Source: Paenibacillus oryzae (lineage in GTDB: Bacteria; Bacillota; Bacilli; Paenibacillales; Paenibacillaceae). Taken from it: a stretch of DNA of 64,000 bases. The stretch lies in the NCBI RefSeq assembly GCF_001675045.1, contig NZ_LYPA01000024.1:1-64000 (forward strand). Direction: 5' to 3'. This document shows positions 46,877 to 55,607 of the stretch, in pieces. The position numbers were made by a program, and so were the translations under genes. Below the pieces are notes generated by a model that was given only the letters and a program-made list of their open reading frames with translations, was not told the DNA's origin and made no database searches. Every line of letters begins with the position of its first letter. Within the stretch, counting starts at the first letter, position 1.

Positions 46877-48325
46877 TTAGTTAACCGGTATTCGAGTGTT
46901 ATTTATAAGGATTGCTTTAACTTTGGCAACATCTAAAGGTGCAGTCGTATTCCAACTTGCATTGAAGGTATGCTTATCAGAGTTTTGGCTTCCTCCACCA
47001 CCCTCCAGCGGGATAATACCGTCTATTGTTTCAATTTCAAGCAGCATATCAGTGGCCATGTAATCTTCACCTGTATAGCTGCCGATTACTTGTACTCCTA
47101 ATGGACTGATGGTTATATATTCAAAAAGATGACCTTCAACTGAAATATCATTTTTCCAAGTCCGTAAATTGGCAGTTGTATCACTTAAATGTGCTGCCAC
47201 TTTCCACTTGCCTTCAACCCCAGAATAAACGGAACCTGTATAAGTAAGAGTGTAATGACTAAGATTTTCATTGATTGCAGGAAATACAAATTCTTCAAGC
47301 TTATAAATAGCATCACCATAATTGTTTTTTTCTTTATCAAGAAGGTTATATTTTTTATCACTGAAAAAAAACAAACTATAATCATAGGAAATAAAATGGC
47401 CGTCTGGACCCTTTAGAGAAAGCGCGGGGTCAGTAGGACCAAACTCTTCATTAAAAATAGATCCTATCTGCACATGCAATTTTCCATCAATAATACCTAT
47501 GTTTGAAACCCATTGATCTTTTTCGCCATGGGGCATTGAAGCATAATTACCTGGCATAAGCGCTTCTGTTAATGAATTGAAATCACTTGACATATTACTG
47601 CCACCCCAAATCTGTGTTTCTCCAACAGGAATCGTTTGTACATCATCAATCTCTGTTAGGGATACGGAAATAGGTGCGTCTGTATAGGTGTTGTGGTTAA
47701 AAGAAATAAGGAAACTGCCGAGCTCCAACGGATCTGCTAATGGTGAGTTTGGATCAGACGTTATATTAAACTCATAATAAATAGTATTTGTATCTGTATT
47801 AAAATATAGCATTTTTTTCTTCCATGATATGGAGGATGTTAAAAATTCGTCCCCATCGCTGGTTACTGCTTTTGCTTCAGCATGCATTTTTACAGTGAAC
47901 CCGTCTCTAAACTCAGTTTGTTCCGTCAATCGGTTTTGTCCTGTTCTGTCCTGAAGAGACAGGTAAACAATCGCCCTATTCTCATACTTCTGTGCACCGA
48001 TAACCTCCATGCGAATTCCTTCGTCCTCACTATAGATTCCAACTGGCTCAACAATCTTGCCAAAATCAGGATTAAACCTTTGAATGAACCAATCAAAATC
48101 CCCTAAAGAAGCAGCAGTTGCACTAGCAACTAATACGAACGACATTACAATAGCTGCAATTGTTGGCCTTGTCCACCGTTTGCGGCGTCTGGCAGGCATG
48201 TCAGCACTGCCTGCATGACCTTCATGCAATTGGCTTTTTACCTGTTCTGCAAGTTTACTTGGATCAACCGTAATTTTGGAGAGCCTTTCATGTATATGTT
48301 TTTCTTCCCTATCAAATTTGTCCAT
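46877..48325 (-). CDS. membrane-anchored DUF4179-type anti-sigma factor
   Basis: 482 residues: a cytoplasmic N-terminus (~1-52) that can hold the sigma factor, one membrane segment (~54-72, PTIAAIVMSFVLVASATAA), and a large external part beginning with the DUF4179-like DFDWFIQRFNPDFGKIVEPVG. Start ATG 48325 has AAAGGAG 7 bases upstream, and overlaps the end of the sigma gene by 14 bases, so translation is coupled. The external part presumably senses a cell-surface signal. The gene is AT-rich relative to most of the window. Confidence 0.85.
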   Translation of the reverse strand: MDKFDREEKHIHERLSKITVDPSKLAEQVKSQLHEGHAGSADMPARRRKRWTRPTIAAIVMSFVLVASATAASLGDFDWFIQRFNPDFGKIVEPVGIYSEDEGIRMEVIGAQKYENRAIVYLSLQDRTGQNRLTEQTEFRDGFTVKMHAEAKAVTSDGDEFLTSSISWKKKMLYFNTDTNTIYYEFNITSDPNSPLADPLELGSFLISFNHNTYTDAPISVSLTEIDDVQTIPVGETQIWGGSNMSSDFNSLTEALMPGNYASMPHGEKDQWVSNIGIIDGKLHVQIGSIFNEEFGPTDPALSLKGPDGHFISYDYSLFFFSDKKYNLLDKEKNNYGDAIYKLEEFVFPAINENLSHYTLTYTGSVYSGVEGKWKVAAHLSDTTANLRTWKNDISVEGHLFEYITISPLGVQVIGSYTGEDYMATDMLLEIETIDGIIPLEGGGGSQNSDKHTFNASWNTTAPLDVAKVKAILINNTRIPVN

Positions 48326-48848
48326 AGTTAGACTCCTTTTTACCATATTCAATAGTAAGATATTTAACAATTTTATCTTTGGCTCGTTGATATTGTTTGC
48401 GTAATGCAACTGGAGAGCTTCCTGTAAGCTGAGATAATTCCTCGTAACTTTGCCCGTCTATAATATGCCCATATAACAAGGCGCGTTCCATAGGCTTAAG
48501 CTTCTGTAACGCACGAAGCATCTCATCACTCAACTCTTTATCGCTCTCTGGTAAAACGGCTTCACTACGAATATCCTGAAAGTATAGGATTTTACGTTTT
48601 TTCAGTTGATTTAAACAGCGATTATATGTAATTTTGTACAACCATGCGGATAGATTTTTGCCATCAAAATGATTCCGATTTTGATAGGCTGAAAGAAAGA
48701 CTTCTTGTACAATATTTTCCGCTTCATGATAATCACATAGAATCGCCGTTGCATAGCGAAGGAGTTTTTCACCATAAAGAGCAATTATCTCTTCCAGCTC
48801 ATCTTCCCCGCCTTTAACAAACCTATTTCCAATATCTGTTTCCTCCAT
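48312..48848 (-). CDS. ECF-type RNA polymerase sigma factor
   Basis: 178-residue sigma-70 family protein with region 2 (YATAILCDYHEAENIVQEVFLSAYQNR) and region 4 (YGHIIDGQSYEELSQLTGSSPVALRKQYQRAKDKI). AGGAGGTGA lies just before ATG. Overlap with the anti-sigma gene is the standard arrangement. Such pairs usually drive their own promoter, but the target sequence is not identified here. Confidence 0.93.
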   Translation of the reverse strand: MEETDIGNRFVKGGEDELEEIIALYGEKLLRYATAILCDYHEAENIVQEVFLSAYQNRNHFDGKNLSAWLYKITYNRCLNQLKKRKILYFQDIRSEAVLPESDKELSDEMLRALQKLKPMERALLYGHIIDGQSYEELSQLTGSSPVALRKQYQRAKDKIVKYLTIEYGKKESNYGQI

Positions 48849-49272
48849 AAGCTCACCTCCTGTTATTTCTCAGTCGACTGTACCCTTATAACAGTGCAAA
48901 GAGCTGTTTTGTGACATGTTTTTAAATTAATCGGTATTTTAGGCGAAACCTAATAATCGGCGCTTGCCTCGTTATCTGTCTTCTGTCGGTCATTCATGCC
49001 CGCTACAGAGTAGATGGACTTACGTTGTTATTGATGTTATTGTCAGTACTTTTACGAAAAAAACGTTCTACGCTACTAAAAAAATGATCATTGCCGCTAT
49101 GGGCCGAATCGCTGAGAATCGTTGCTGTATAAGGGATTTCACGACTAGGTGTAAACGTTAAAAATGTGATATAACAAAGAAATACTGCGAATTTACTTGT
49201 CTATTCTGCATGGCCTACACTTAAGGCGCAGGATGTAATGACAAAAACATAACGAAAGCGGGGATCAGCAGC
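48849..49272. other. divergent gap between the ECF operon and the uptake cluster
   Basis: 424 bases. It contains one lone site similar to the palindrome arrays (GGTCATTCATGCCC, 48988-49001), a candidate cre site at 49150-49163 and a TATAAC box at 49170. A 65-residue TTG-started frame here (48964-49161) is not credible. Confidence 0.55.
49150..49163 (+). promoter_or_regulatory. candidate cre site upstream of the uptake cluster
   Basis: TGTAAACGTTAAAA agrees with cre TGNAANCGNTNNCA at all fixed positions except the C at 13. It lies just upstream of a TATAAC -10-like box (49170-49175), so CcpA binding would block the promoter. Confidence 0.55.
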
Positions 49273-50928
49273 ATGAACCAAAAGAATAAACGTATGACAT
49301 GGAACAAACGCATGACATGGTCGACCATAGTCGTCGGCAGCTTATTAATGGCAACGCTTACAGGATGCTCGGGCAATTCATCTCAGCAGAAGGCGTCTCA
49401 GGAGGAGCTGCAGCAGCATCTTGAATCTCAGGAAGGCTCGACGTCGCTCCGTCGATTAGTTCCCGAGGGCAAAACCGTTACCTTGAAGGCCTGGCGGCCA
49501 ACCCACTCCTCGATCGGCACGCTTATGGAAAGCTGGAATGACACGTTGTTCCAACGCTGGATGGAGGAGCAGACGGGTGTTCACATTGATTGGATTACTC
49601 CGGTTAGTGGAACCGAGGGAGACAATCTCGCAATGCTCATCAGCTCCGGCGAATATCCGGATTTGTTCTTTGATGCGGGACTGGTGTATCCGACGGGGGC
49701 TTATGGCTTGCTAAAGGATGGTGTGGTGATCGACGTCGCAAAGCATCTGGACAAGCTGCCTAACTATAAGACAGAGCTTGAGCGCAGCTCAGTCCGTCAG
49801 ATCGAAAGCTATTCCGATGAAGGAGAGATGGCCTCCTTATCCAGCTTTACTCAAGACGATGTTCAGGATGCGACCTGGTACGGCATCTTGATGCGTAAGG
49901 ACATGCTGGAAAAGGTTAATATGGAGGCTCCCCAGACGTATGACGAATGGTATGATGTGCTGACTGCTTTTAAGAAAGCCGGTCTTGAGAAGCCTTACCT
50001 GCTCAACAGCGACGGCTTCCCTAAGCTGAATATGTTTATTGGCGGTTTGGGATTTGGTTATATGAATTACGGCGGAAGCGTCCAGCCGTTCTATCAGGTT
50101 GACGGCAAGGTTCGTTATGCGCCGCTGGAGGAGGGGTTCAGGACGTACCTGGAGATGATGAACAAATGGTACTCCGAAGGGCTTATCGATCAGGACTTCC
50201 TGTCTCTCAATTCCATCAATGCCGAGTTTGCTGCTTATCCGGACCCGCGTACCGGCTCGATGGTTGCGCCGATTTCGGTTGTCAATGTCATCCGGGAGCT
50301 GACGCCTGACAAAAATGTGGATTATATTGCCGTTCCGCATCCGGTTGTCAATAAAGGCGACAAAATTCATGTCGGCACCGAATCCAGGCTGGTCCGTTCA
50401 GGGATGCAAATCAGCTCCAAGACAAAAAATCTGGACCTTGCGTTGCAATGGGCGGATTTGTTCTACTCGCCGGACGTCATTCACATAAGCAATTACGGGC
50501 CGGACGAGTCCTATTATGAGAAGCTTCCGGACGGGACATACCGGTTCAATGAGAAGGTTTACGCCAACGAAGACGGCTTTGCCGCGATTGATATGATTAC
50601 GTCGATAGCGGATGCGCCGGCCGTTGTTGTCAGCAACCGCACAGTTACAGACCCGTGGCTGCTGGAGCAAGCCGAGCTCTATGATTCGATTAATGATAAT
50701 GCTTATGTAATCAGCTCCTCCTTAACCTTAAACGATGAGGAATCCAAAACCTATAATTCCGTCATGACGAATATTATCGACTATGTCGAGGAAATGCAGA
50801 TCAAATTTATTATGGGTATTGAGAAGTTCGATAAGTATGATGCTTTTGTAGAGAGAATTAGAAGCATGAATGTTGAAACAGCGATGGCGGTATACCAGAA
50901 GGCTCTGGATCGCTATAACTCACGATAG
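49273..50928 (+). CDS. ABC transporter sugar-binding lipoprotein (LplA/YtcQ type)
   Basis: 551-residue family 1 solute-binding protein of the long Paenibacillus/Bacillus type. N-terminal lipoprotein signal ends in the lipobox LTGC with Cys32. VTLKAWRPTHSS begins the mature fold, and VHIDWITPVSGTEGDNLAMLISSGEYPD is typical. Such proteins bind oligosaccharides outside the membrane. The first codons contain a small duplication (KRMTWNKRMTW). It is the first gene of the cluster and two permeases follow. Confidence 0.93.
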   Translation: MNQKNKRMTWNKRMTWSTIVVGSLLMATLTGCSGNSSQQKASQEELQQHLESQEGSTSLRRLVPEGKTVTLKAWRPTHSSIGTLMESWNDTLFQRWMEEQTGVHIDWITPVSGTEGDNLAMLISSGEYPDLFFDAGLVYPTGAYGLLKDGVVIDVAKHLDKLPNYKTELERSSVRQIESYSDEGEMASLSSFTQDDVQDATWYGILMRKDMLEKVNMEAPQTYDEWYDVLTAFKKAGLEKPYLLNSDGFPKLNMFIGGLGFGYMNYGGSVQPFYQVDGKVRYAPLEEGFRTYLEMMNKWYSEGLIDQDFLSLNSINAEFAAYPDPRTGSMVAPISVVNVIRELTPDKNVDYIAVPHPVVNKGDKIHVGTESRLVRSGMQISSKTKNLDLALQWADLFYSPDVIHISNYGPDESYYEKLPDGTYRFNEKVYANEDGFAAIDMITSIADAPAVVVSNRTVTDPWLLEQAELYDSINDNAYVISSSLTLNDEESKTYNSVMTNIIDYVEEMQIKFIMGIEKFDKYDAFVERIRSMNVETAMAVYQKALDRYNSR

Positions 50929-51000
50929 ATTACCTGCTGCGGCGGGGCCGTCACAGATTAGACTTTGGCGGCCCTCCCCCCTGATAAGGAGTGCGATTAC

Positions 51001-51903
51001 ATGAGAGCCTTATATATAAATTACAAGCGGCATAAGATGGTTTATTGGATGACGCTCCCAGTTATTTTGTACTTTGTCGTGTTTCATTATCTTCCAATGG
51101 CCGGCGTCATTATGGCTTTCCAGAATTTTTCACCCAAAACCGGTATTTTCGGCAGTGAGTGGGTCGGTTTTCAAAACTTTATTGACTTCTTTAATAGTCC
51201 GAATTTCATTCGGGTATTGAAAAATACGCTGGCCTTGAGTCTGCTGGATTTGCTTTTTGGTTTCCCGGCGCCGATTATTCTGGCATTGCTGCTTAACGAA
51301 ATTCGAGCCCGGCTGTTCAAAAGGACGGTACAAACGATCAGCTATTTGCCTTATTTCCTTTCCACCGCTATTATAGCCGGTCTGATTCATGATTTTACAT
51401 CCTCCACCGGTCCAATAACAACAATGATCGCTCCGCTGCTTGGGAAAACAGCGAATTTACTTAGCTTGCCGGAGATGTTCCGGACCATATTTGTCACTAC
51501 GAATATCTGGCAGTTTATGGGTTATAACAGCATTATCTATCTGGCGGCTTTGTCGCGTGTTGATTCAGAGCAATACGAAGCGGCCAAAATCGATGGAGCG
51601 GGGCATTGGAAGCAGTGTATCCATGTCACGATACCGGGTATCTCGTCAACAATTATTATTATGCTCATTCTGAATCTCGGACAGATGCTTAACGTCAACT
51701 TCGAGAAGGTGCTGCTGCTCTATAACAGCGCTATCTATGAGACGGCCGATGTTATATCCACTTATATTTATAGGCAAGGTATCTTGAGCCATAATTACGG
51801 ATACAGCACCGCAGTAGGTTTATTCAACTCTGTGATCGGGCTTTTATTGATCGTCAGCGCCAATTATGTGAGCAAAAAATATTCGGAGACGAGACTGTTT
51901 TAG
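51001..51903 (+). CDS. ABC transporter permease (LplB type)
   Basis: 300-residue membrane protein with about six helices. N-terminal MTLPVILYFVVFHYLPMAGVIMAFQNFSP is characteristic of LplB/YteP proteins, and the EAA loop is YEAAKIDGAGHWKQCIHVTIPGI. The ATG at 51001 has AAGGAG upstream. It lies 72 bases after the lipoprotein gene and 12 bases before the second permease. Confidence 0.95.
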   Translation: MRALYINYKRHKMVYWMTLPVILYFVVFHYLPMAGVIMAFQNFSPKTGIFGSEWVGFQNFIDFFNSPNFIRVLKNTLALSLLDLLFGFPAPIILALLLNEIRARLFKRTVQTISYLPYFLSTAIIAGLIHDFTSSTGPITTMIAPLLGKTANLLSLPEMFRTIFVTTNIWQFMGYNSIIYLAALSRVDSEQYEAAKIDGAGHWKQCIHVTIPGISSTIIIMLILNLGQMLNVNFEKVLLLYNSAIYETADVISTYIYRQGILSHNYGYSTAVGLFNSVIGLLLIVSANYVSKKYSETRLF

Positions 51904-51915
51904 GAGGGGGAAAGT

Positions 51916-52797
51916 ATGGCATCTGATCGCAATATGGGCAGACGACTGTTTCTGATCTGCAATTATATACTCTTAGGGCTGATCACCTTGATCTGCCTGA
52001 TGCCCATGTGGCATACGCTGGCTGCGTCGCTCTCCTCGCCCGTTGAGCTGAACGCCAACAAGGGCTTAATGTTTTTTCCGGTAGGAGAGATTACCTTCAA
52101 GGGGTACGAGATTGTTTTTGCCAACCCCTCGATCTGGAAAAGTTATCTGAATACGTTGATATACGTTGTTGGCGGGACTGTATTAGGTATTTCGATGACC
52201 GCCTTGGGTGCTTTTACGCTCTCGCGCAGTTATTTTATGCCGGCCAATACGCTGATGCTGCTCATCGTGTTCACCATGCTGTTTAATGGCGGGATGATCC
52301 CTAACTATGTGCTGATTCTCAAGCTTGGATTGTTCAATAGCGCTTGGGCTCTGCTTCTGCCGGCGGCTATTAATGTATTTCATCTTATTATTTTGCGCGC
52401 GGCGTTCCAAGGTGTTCCAGCGGCGCTGGAGGAGTCGGCCAAGCTGGACGGGGCCAATGAGATGCAGATTTTTCTGCGGATCATTCTGCCCGTGTCGAAG
52501 GCATCGATTGCTGTTATCGTATTGTTCATTGCTGTCATGCACTGGAATTCCTGGTTCCCTGCTTCGCTATATCTCACGGATCGGGCCAAATATCCGCTGC
52601 AGATTATATTGCGGGAGATTCTTATCGAAGGCAACACAAATATGACCTCCGGCGGCGCAAACGCTGCGATAAGCATCTATAAATCGTTAATTAAGTATTG
52701 TACGGTTATGGTGAGTACCTTGCCGATATTGTGCGTGTATCCGTTTATTCAGAAGTATTTTGCAAAAGGCGTCATGATTGGCGCAATCAAAGGATAG
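51916..52797 (+). CDS. ABC transporter permease (LplC/YtcP type)
   Basis: 293 residues, MalG-like, with six helices. EAA loop EESAKLDGANEMQIFLRIILPVSK; C-terminal YPFIQKYFAKGVMIGAIKG is the family ending. TAGGAGGGGG precedes ATG. Together with the LplB-type partner it forms the membrane pore; the ATPase is missing from the cluster. Confidence 0.95.
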   Translation: MASDRNMGRRLFLICNYILLGLITLICLMPMWHTLAASLSSPVELNANKGLMFFPVGEITFKGYEIVFANPSIWKSYLNTLIYVVGGTVLGISMTALGAFTLSRSYFMPANTLMLLIVFTMLFNGGMIPNYVLILKLGLFNSAWALLLPAAINVFHLIILRAAFQGVPAALEESAKLDGANEMQIFLRIILPVSKASIAVIVLFIAVMHWNSWFPASLYLTDRAKYPLQIILREILIEGNTNMTSGGANAAISIYKSLIKYCTVMVSTLPILCVYPFIQKYFAKGVMIGAIKG

Positions 52798-52810
52798 GAG
52801 GTTGTTGCTC

Positions 52811-53608
52811 ATGGCATTGGTTACAATGTTCACCTATTCCAAGGTGTTGAATTTGCAAACCCGATTGGTCGTTATCATGCCGGATAAGGCTGTTGAGCCC
52901 GTTCCGGTTCTGTACCTGCTGCATGGCGGCAGCGGCAACAGCATGACCTGGCTTAGTCAGACGGGGATTGAGCGTTATGCACAAGAGAAAGGCATCGCGG
53001 TCGTTATGCCTGCTGCCGGTCCGAGCCGGTGGCTGAACATGACGCTGGGCCCGAATTACGGCGATTATATCGTGGAGGAGCTGCCAAAGACGATCCGCCG
53101 CTTCTTTCCGCAAACGTCGCTTAAGCAAGAGCATACCTTCATCGGAGGCCTTTCGATGGGAGGCGGCGGCGCACTGGAGCTGGCGATGATGTACCCCGAG
53201 CATTATGCGGCGGCTTGTATTCTGTCGACTAGCTCGGTCATCCCCCTGGAGCATCTTCGTACCATATCGGGCTATCCGCCTCCGCCCGGCGGAGAAGGCG
53301 CGCCGAGCTTGCCACAAATTCATCTTGGCGTCGATGATCCTGATGAGCTGGAGGGGACGAAATACGATGTGCTGCATCAATCCATTCAGAATATCAAAGA
53401 GGGGAAAAAGCTGCCGCGTATTTTTCATGCGGTTGGTACGGAGGATCATGCATTTGAAGTAGGCCTTGCTTTGCGGCAGCATTTTATGGGCATCAAAAAC
53501 AATCCCTACCGCTATGAATTTTACACTGAACAGGCGGGTCATACATGGCCCTTCTGGGATAAGTGGATACAGGTTTTTCTGAACTCTCTATCATTCCATA
53601 CCAACTAA
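52811..53608 (+). CDS. putative esterase, esterase D/EstA family (first copy)
   Basis: 265-residue alpha/beta hydrolase of the PF00756 type, no signal peptide. Oxyanion LLHGGSGNSMTW (~38-49), nucleophile elbow GGLSMGGGGALE, late Asp in AVGTEDHAFEV and His in EQAGHTWPFWDKW. Such enzymes remove acetyl or feruloyl groups or act on S-formylglutathione. Placed after a sugar importer, a role in deacetylating imported oligosaccharides is likely (inference). ATG 52811 has AGGAGG upstream. Confidence 0.88.
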   Translation: MALVTMFTYSKVLNLQTRLVVIMPDKAVEPVPVLYLLHGGSGNSMTWLSQTGIERYAQEKGIAVVMPAAGPSRWLNMTLGPNYGDYIVEELPKTIRRFFPQTSLKQEHTFIGGLSMGGGGALELAMMYPEHYAAACILSTSSVIPLEHLRTISGYPPPPGGEGAPSLPQIHLGVDDPDELEGTKYDVLHQSIQNIKEGKKLPRIFHAVGTEDHAFEVGLALRQHFMGIKNNPYRYEFYTEQAGHTWPFWDKWIQVFLNSLSFHTN

Positions 53609-53624
53609 ATTCCATACCAACTAA
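53593..53624 (+). repeat. perfect 16-bp tandem repeat at the esterase stop codon
   Basis: ATTCCATACCAACTAA occurs twice back to back (53593-53608 and 53609-53624). The first copy encodes the last residues and the TAA stop of the first esterase; the second is a non-coding duplicate. Confidence 0.93.
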
Positions 53625-53639
53625 AGAGGTGATCGGAAT

Positions 53640-54410
53640 ATGGCTTTTATGCAATTGGATCTTTATTCACGTATGCTGACGCGCCAGACGGAAATAGCTG
53701 TGGTCATACCGGAGCGCGGTGAACCGTCCGCGGCATATCCCGTCCTTTGGCTGCTTCACGGGGCATGCGACAATCATAGCGGCTGGTGGAGAAATACGGC
53801 CGTTGAATTGTACGCGGAGGAGTACGGTATCGCCGTCGTGATGCCAACCGCTGATCTTAGCTTCTACGCGAATGGTCCGCTGGGCCGTTATTATGATCAT
53901 ATTGCCTTCGAGCTGCCGGAGCTTCTTGGCGGGATGTTCCCATTGAGCACGGCGCCCAAGGATCAGGTTGTGGCCGGATTATCGATGGGCGGACATGGCG
54001 CCTATAAATTCGGCTTTACTAACCCTGAGCGATATGCCGGTATGGCGGTGCTGTCGGCCGGCAACTTCCTTGATCTAGGCAATCCTCCGCCGGGCGGTTT
54101 TCAGGAGGACGTGCACAGGAAGCTGTTTCGGACCACAATTGCCGAGGAGCTCAGGGGCACGGAGCATGATATTTCCCATCTGGCCTCGTTGGCAGCACGC
54201 AAAGGCGTCCCGCTGCCCAAGCTGTTTGCCAGCTGCGGGACCGAGGATCTGGCCATTGAAAGCGCACGAAACACATACAGGTATATTACGGAAGAGCTTG
54301 GTGTGGAGGGGATGTGGCAGGAGGGGGCGGGAGGACATGACTGGACGTTTTGGGGCCGGATGCTGCCCGAAGTAATGAACTGGTGCAGGACTTCTGTCTA
54401 CCGGCCATGA
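53640..54410 (+). CDS. putative esterase, esterase D/EstA family (second copy)
   Basis: 256-residue paralogue of the previous gene. LLHGACDNHSGWW, nucleophile elbow AGLSMGGHGAYKFG, Asp in SCGTEDLAIE and His in GAGGHDWTFWGRM. The two copies share the fold and active site but differ widely elsewhere, so the duplication is old and substrates may differ. AGAGGTGA precedes ATG. The last codons overlap the MFS gene by 4 bases (ATGA). Confidence 0.88.
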   Translation: MAFMQLDLYSRMLTRQTEIAVVIPERGEPSAAYPVLWLLHGACDNHSGWWRNTAVELYAEEYGIAVVMPTADLSFYANGPLGRYYDHIAFELPELLGGMFPLSTAPKDQVVAGLSMGGHGAYKFGFTNPERYAGMAVLSAGNFLDLGNPPPGGFQEDVHRKLFRTTIAEELRGTEHDISHLASLAARKGVPLPKLFASCGTEDLAIESARNTYRYITEELGVEGMWQEGAGGHDWTFWGRMLPEVMNWCRTSVYRP

Positions 54411-55585
54411 CGCGAATCTGGAATCGGCAGTATACCGCTATCTTTTTGTTGAATGCCATACTTAATATTAGCTTTTACATGATTTCGACGACTTTATCTG
54501 TTCATCTGACCGATAGAGGCATGACCGTTGCGACCGCAGGCGCCGTTATTGGAGCGATGCCGATGGCGGCGATGCTGATTCGCCCCTTCAGCGGCTGGAT
54601 TTGCGACCGTTTCAGCAAAAAGAGGCTGATGCTTATCTTTCTGATGCTAAATGGCCTGTGTATTGCGGCTTACGGCATCGCAGCTTCTGACGCGGCTTAT
54701 TTGATGGCAAGATTGCTGCACGGCGTTTCATTCAGCATAACGACCACGGTTACGATGGCGCTCATTGCTTCTTACATTCCGAAGGAACGAATGGGGGAAG
54801 GCTTGGGCTACTTCGGGGTGGGCCAGACACTGGCAATGGCAGTCGGGCCCGGAGCGGGCCTGGCGCTGGCTCATTACTTCAATACCCAGGCGATGTTCTT
54901 TTTTGCCTCGTTCTGTGTTATAGTTTCAATGATTTCATTGCTATTCCTTCAAGATTCGGGAGGGGAGCGAAGCCCCGAACAGCGCAAAGCGCTGCCCTTA
55001 AGCTGGAGCGCTATCTTTGTCAAACAAGCCTTGCTGTTCAGTGTCATCTCGTTTGCTCTATCCTCGGTTAATGCAATAGAGACAAGCTTTATTGCTTTGT
55101 ATGGCCTTGAGCTGGGTATGCCGAACGCCGGCTGGTATTTTACGTTAAGCGCCGCAGTTCTGCTCCTCTCCCGCCTGTTTTGCGGGAAGCTGGTAGACCG
55201 AAAGGGCTTTTCGTTTGTTTTGTATCCCGGCTTGATTTGCGTCGCATTAGCGTTATGGCTGCTGAGCGGGGCAAGCGCTTTCAATCCGGTTGCGATATTT
55301 GCTATTGCGGCTGTGCTCAAGGCGCTTGGAGTTGGAGCCGTTCAGCCTGCGCTGCAGGCTTCTGTTATGAATGCCGTTTCTCCCGAGCGCAGGGGTGCGG
55401 CAACCAGCACCTTCTACATCGGGGCGGATCTGGGGCAGGCTTCAGCGCCGGTAATCGCCGGCGAGGTCATAGATAGCAGCGGATACCCGTCGATGTTCAG
55501 AGTGTTTATACTGCCTCTCGCGGCGGTCCTGATAGGGTACGGCTTTTTTATGCGGATACGCAAGAGTAGAATGACATCAAGATGA
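54407..55585 (+). CDS. MFS transporter
   Basis: 392-residue membrane protein with about 12 helices. Loop 2-3 motif A is GWICDRFSKKRLML, and HGVSFSITTTVTMALIASYIPKERMGEGLGYFGVG resembles drug/sugar efflux carriers of the YfkF/YwoG sort. The start overlaps the esterase stop (ATGA) without a good ribosome site, so it is coupled. It may export acetate, sugars or toxic products of the pathway (inference). Confidence 0.87.
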   Translation: MTRIWNRQYTAIFLLNAILNISFYMISTTLSVHLTDRGMTVATAGAVIGAMPMAAMLIRPFSGWICDRFSKKRLMLIFLMLNGLCIAAYGIAASDAAYLMARLLHGVSFSITTTVTMALIASYIPKERMGEGLGYFGVGQTLAMAVGPGAGLALAHYFNTQAMFFFASFCVIVSMISLLFLQDSGGERSPEQRKALPLSWSAIFVKQALLFSVISFALSSVNAIETSFIALYGLELGMPNAGWYFTLSAAVLLLSRLFCGKLVDRKGFSFVLYPGLICVALALWLLSGASAFNPVAIFAIAAVLKALGVGAVQPALQASVMNAVSPERRGAATSTFYIGADLGQASAPVIAGEVIDSSGYPSMFRVFILPLAAVLIGYGFFMRIRKSRMTSR

Positions 55586-55607
55586 TGGCGAAGGGGCGAA
55601 TGGCCAG

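Noticed and set aside
48964-49161. 65-residue frame between the ECF operon and the uptake cluster
   Set aside because: TTG start, no ribosome site, odd composition, overlaps a candidate cre site.
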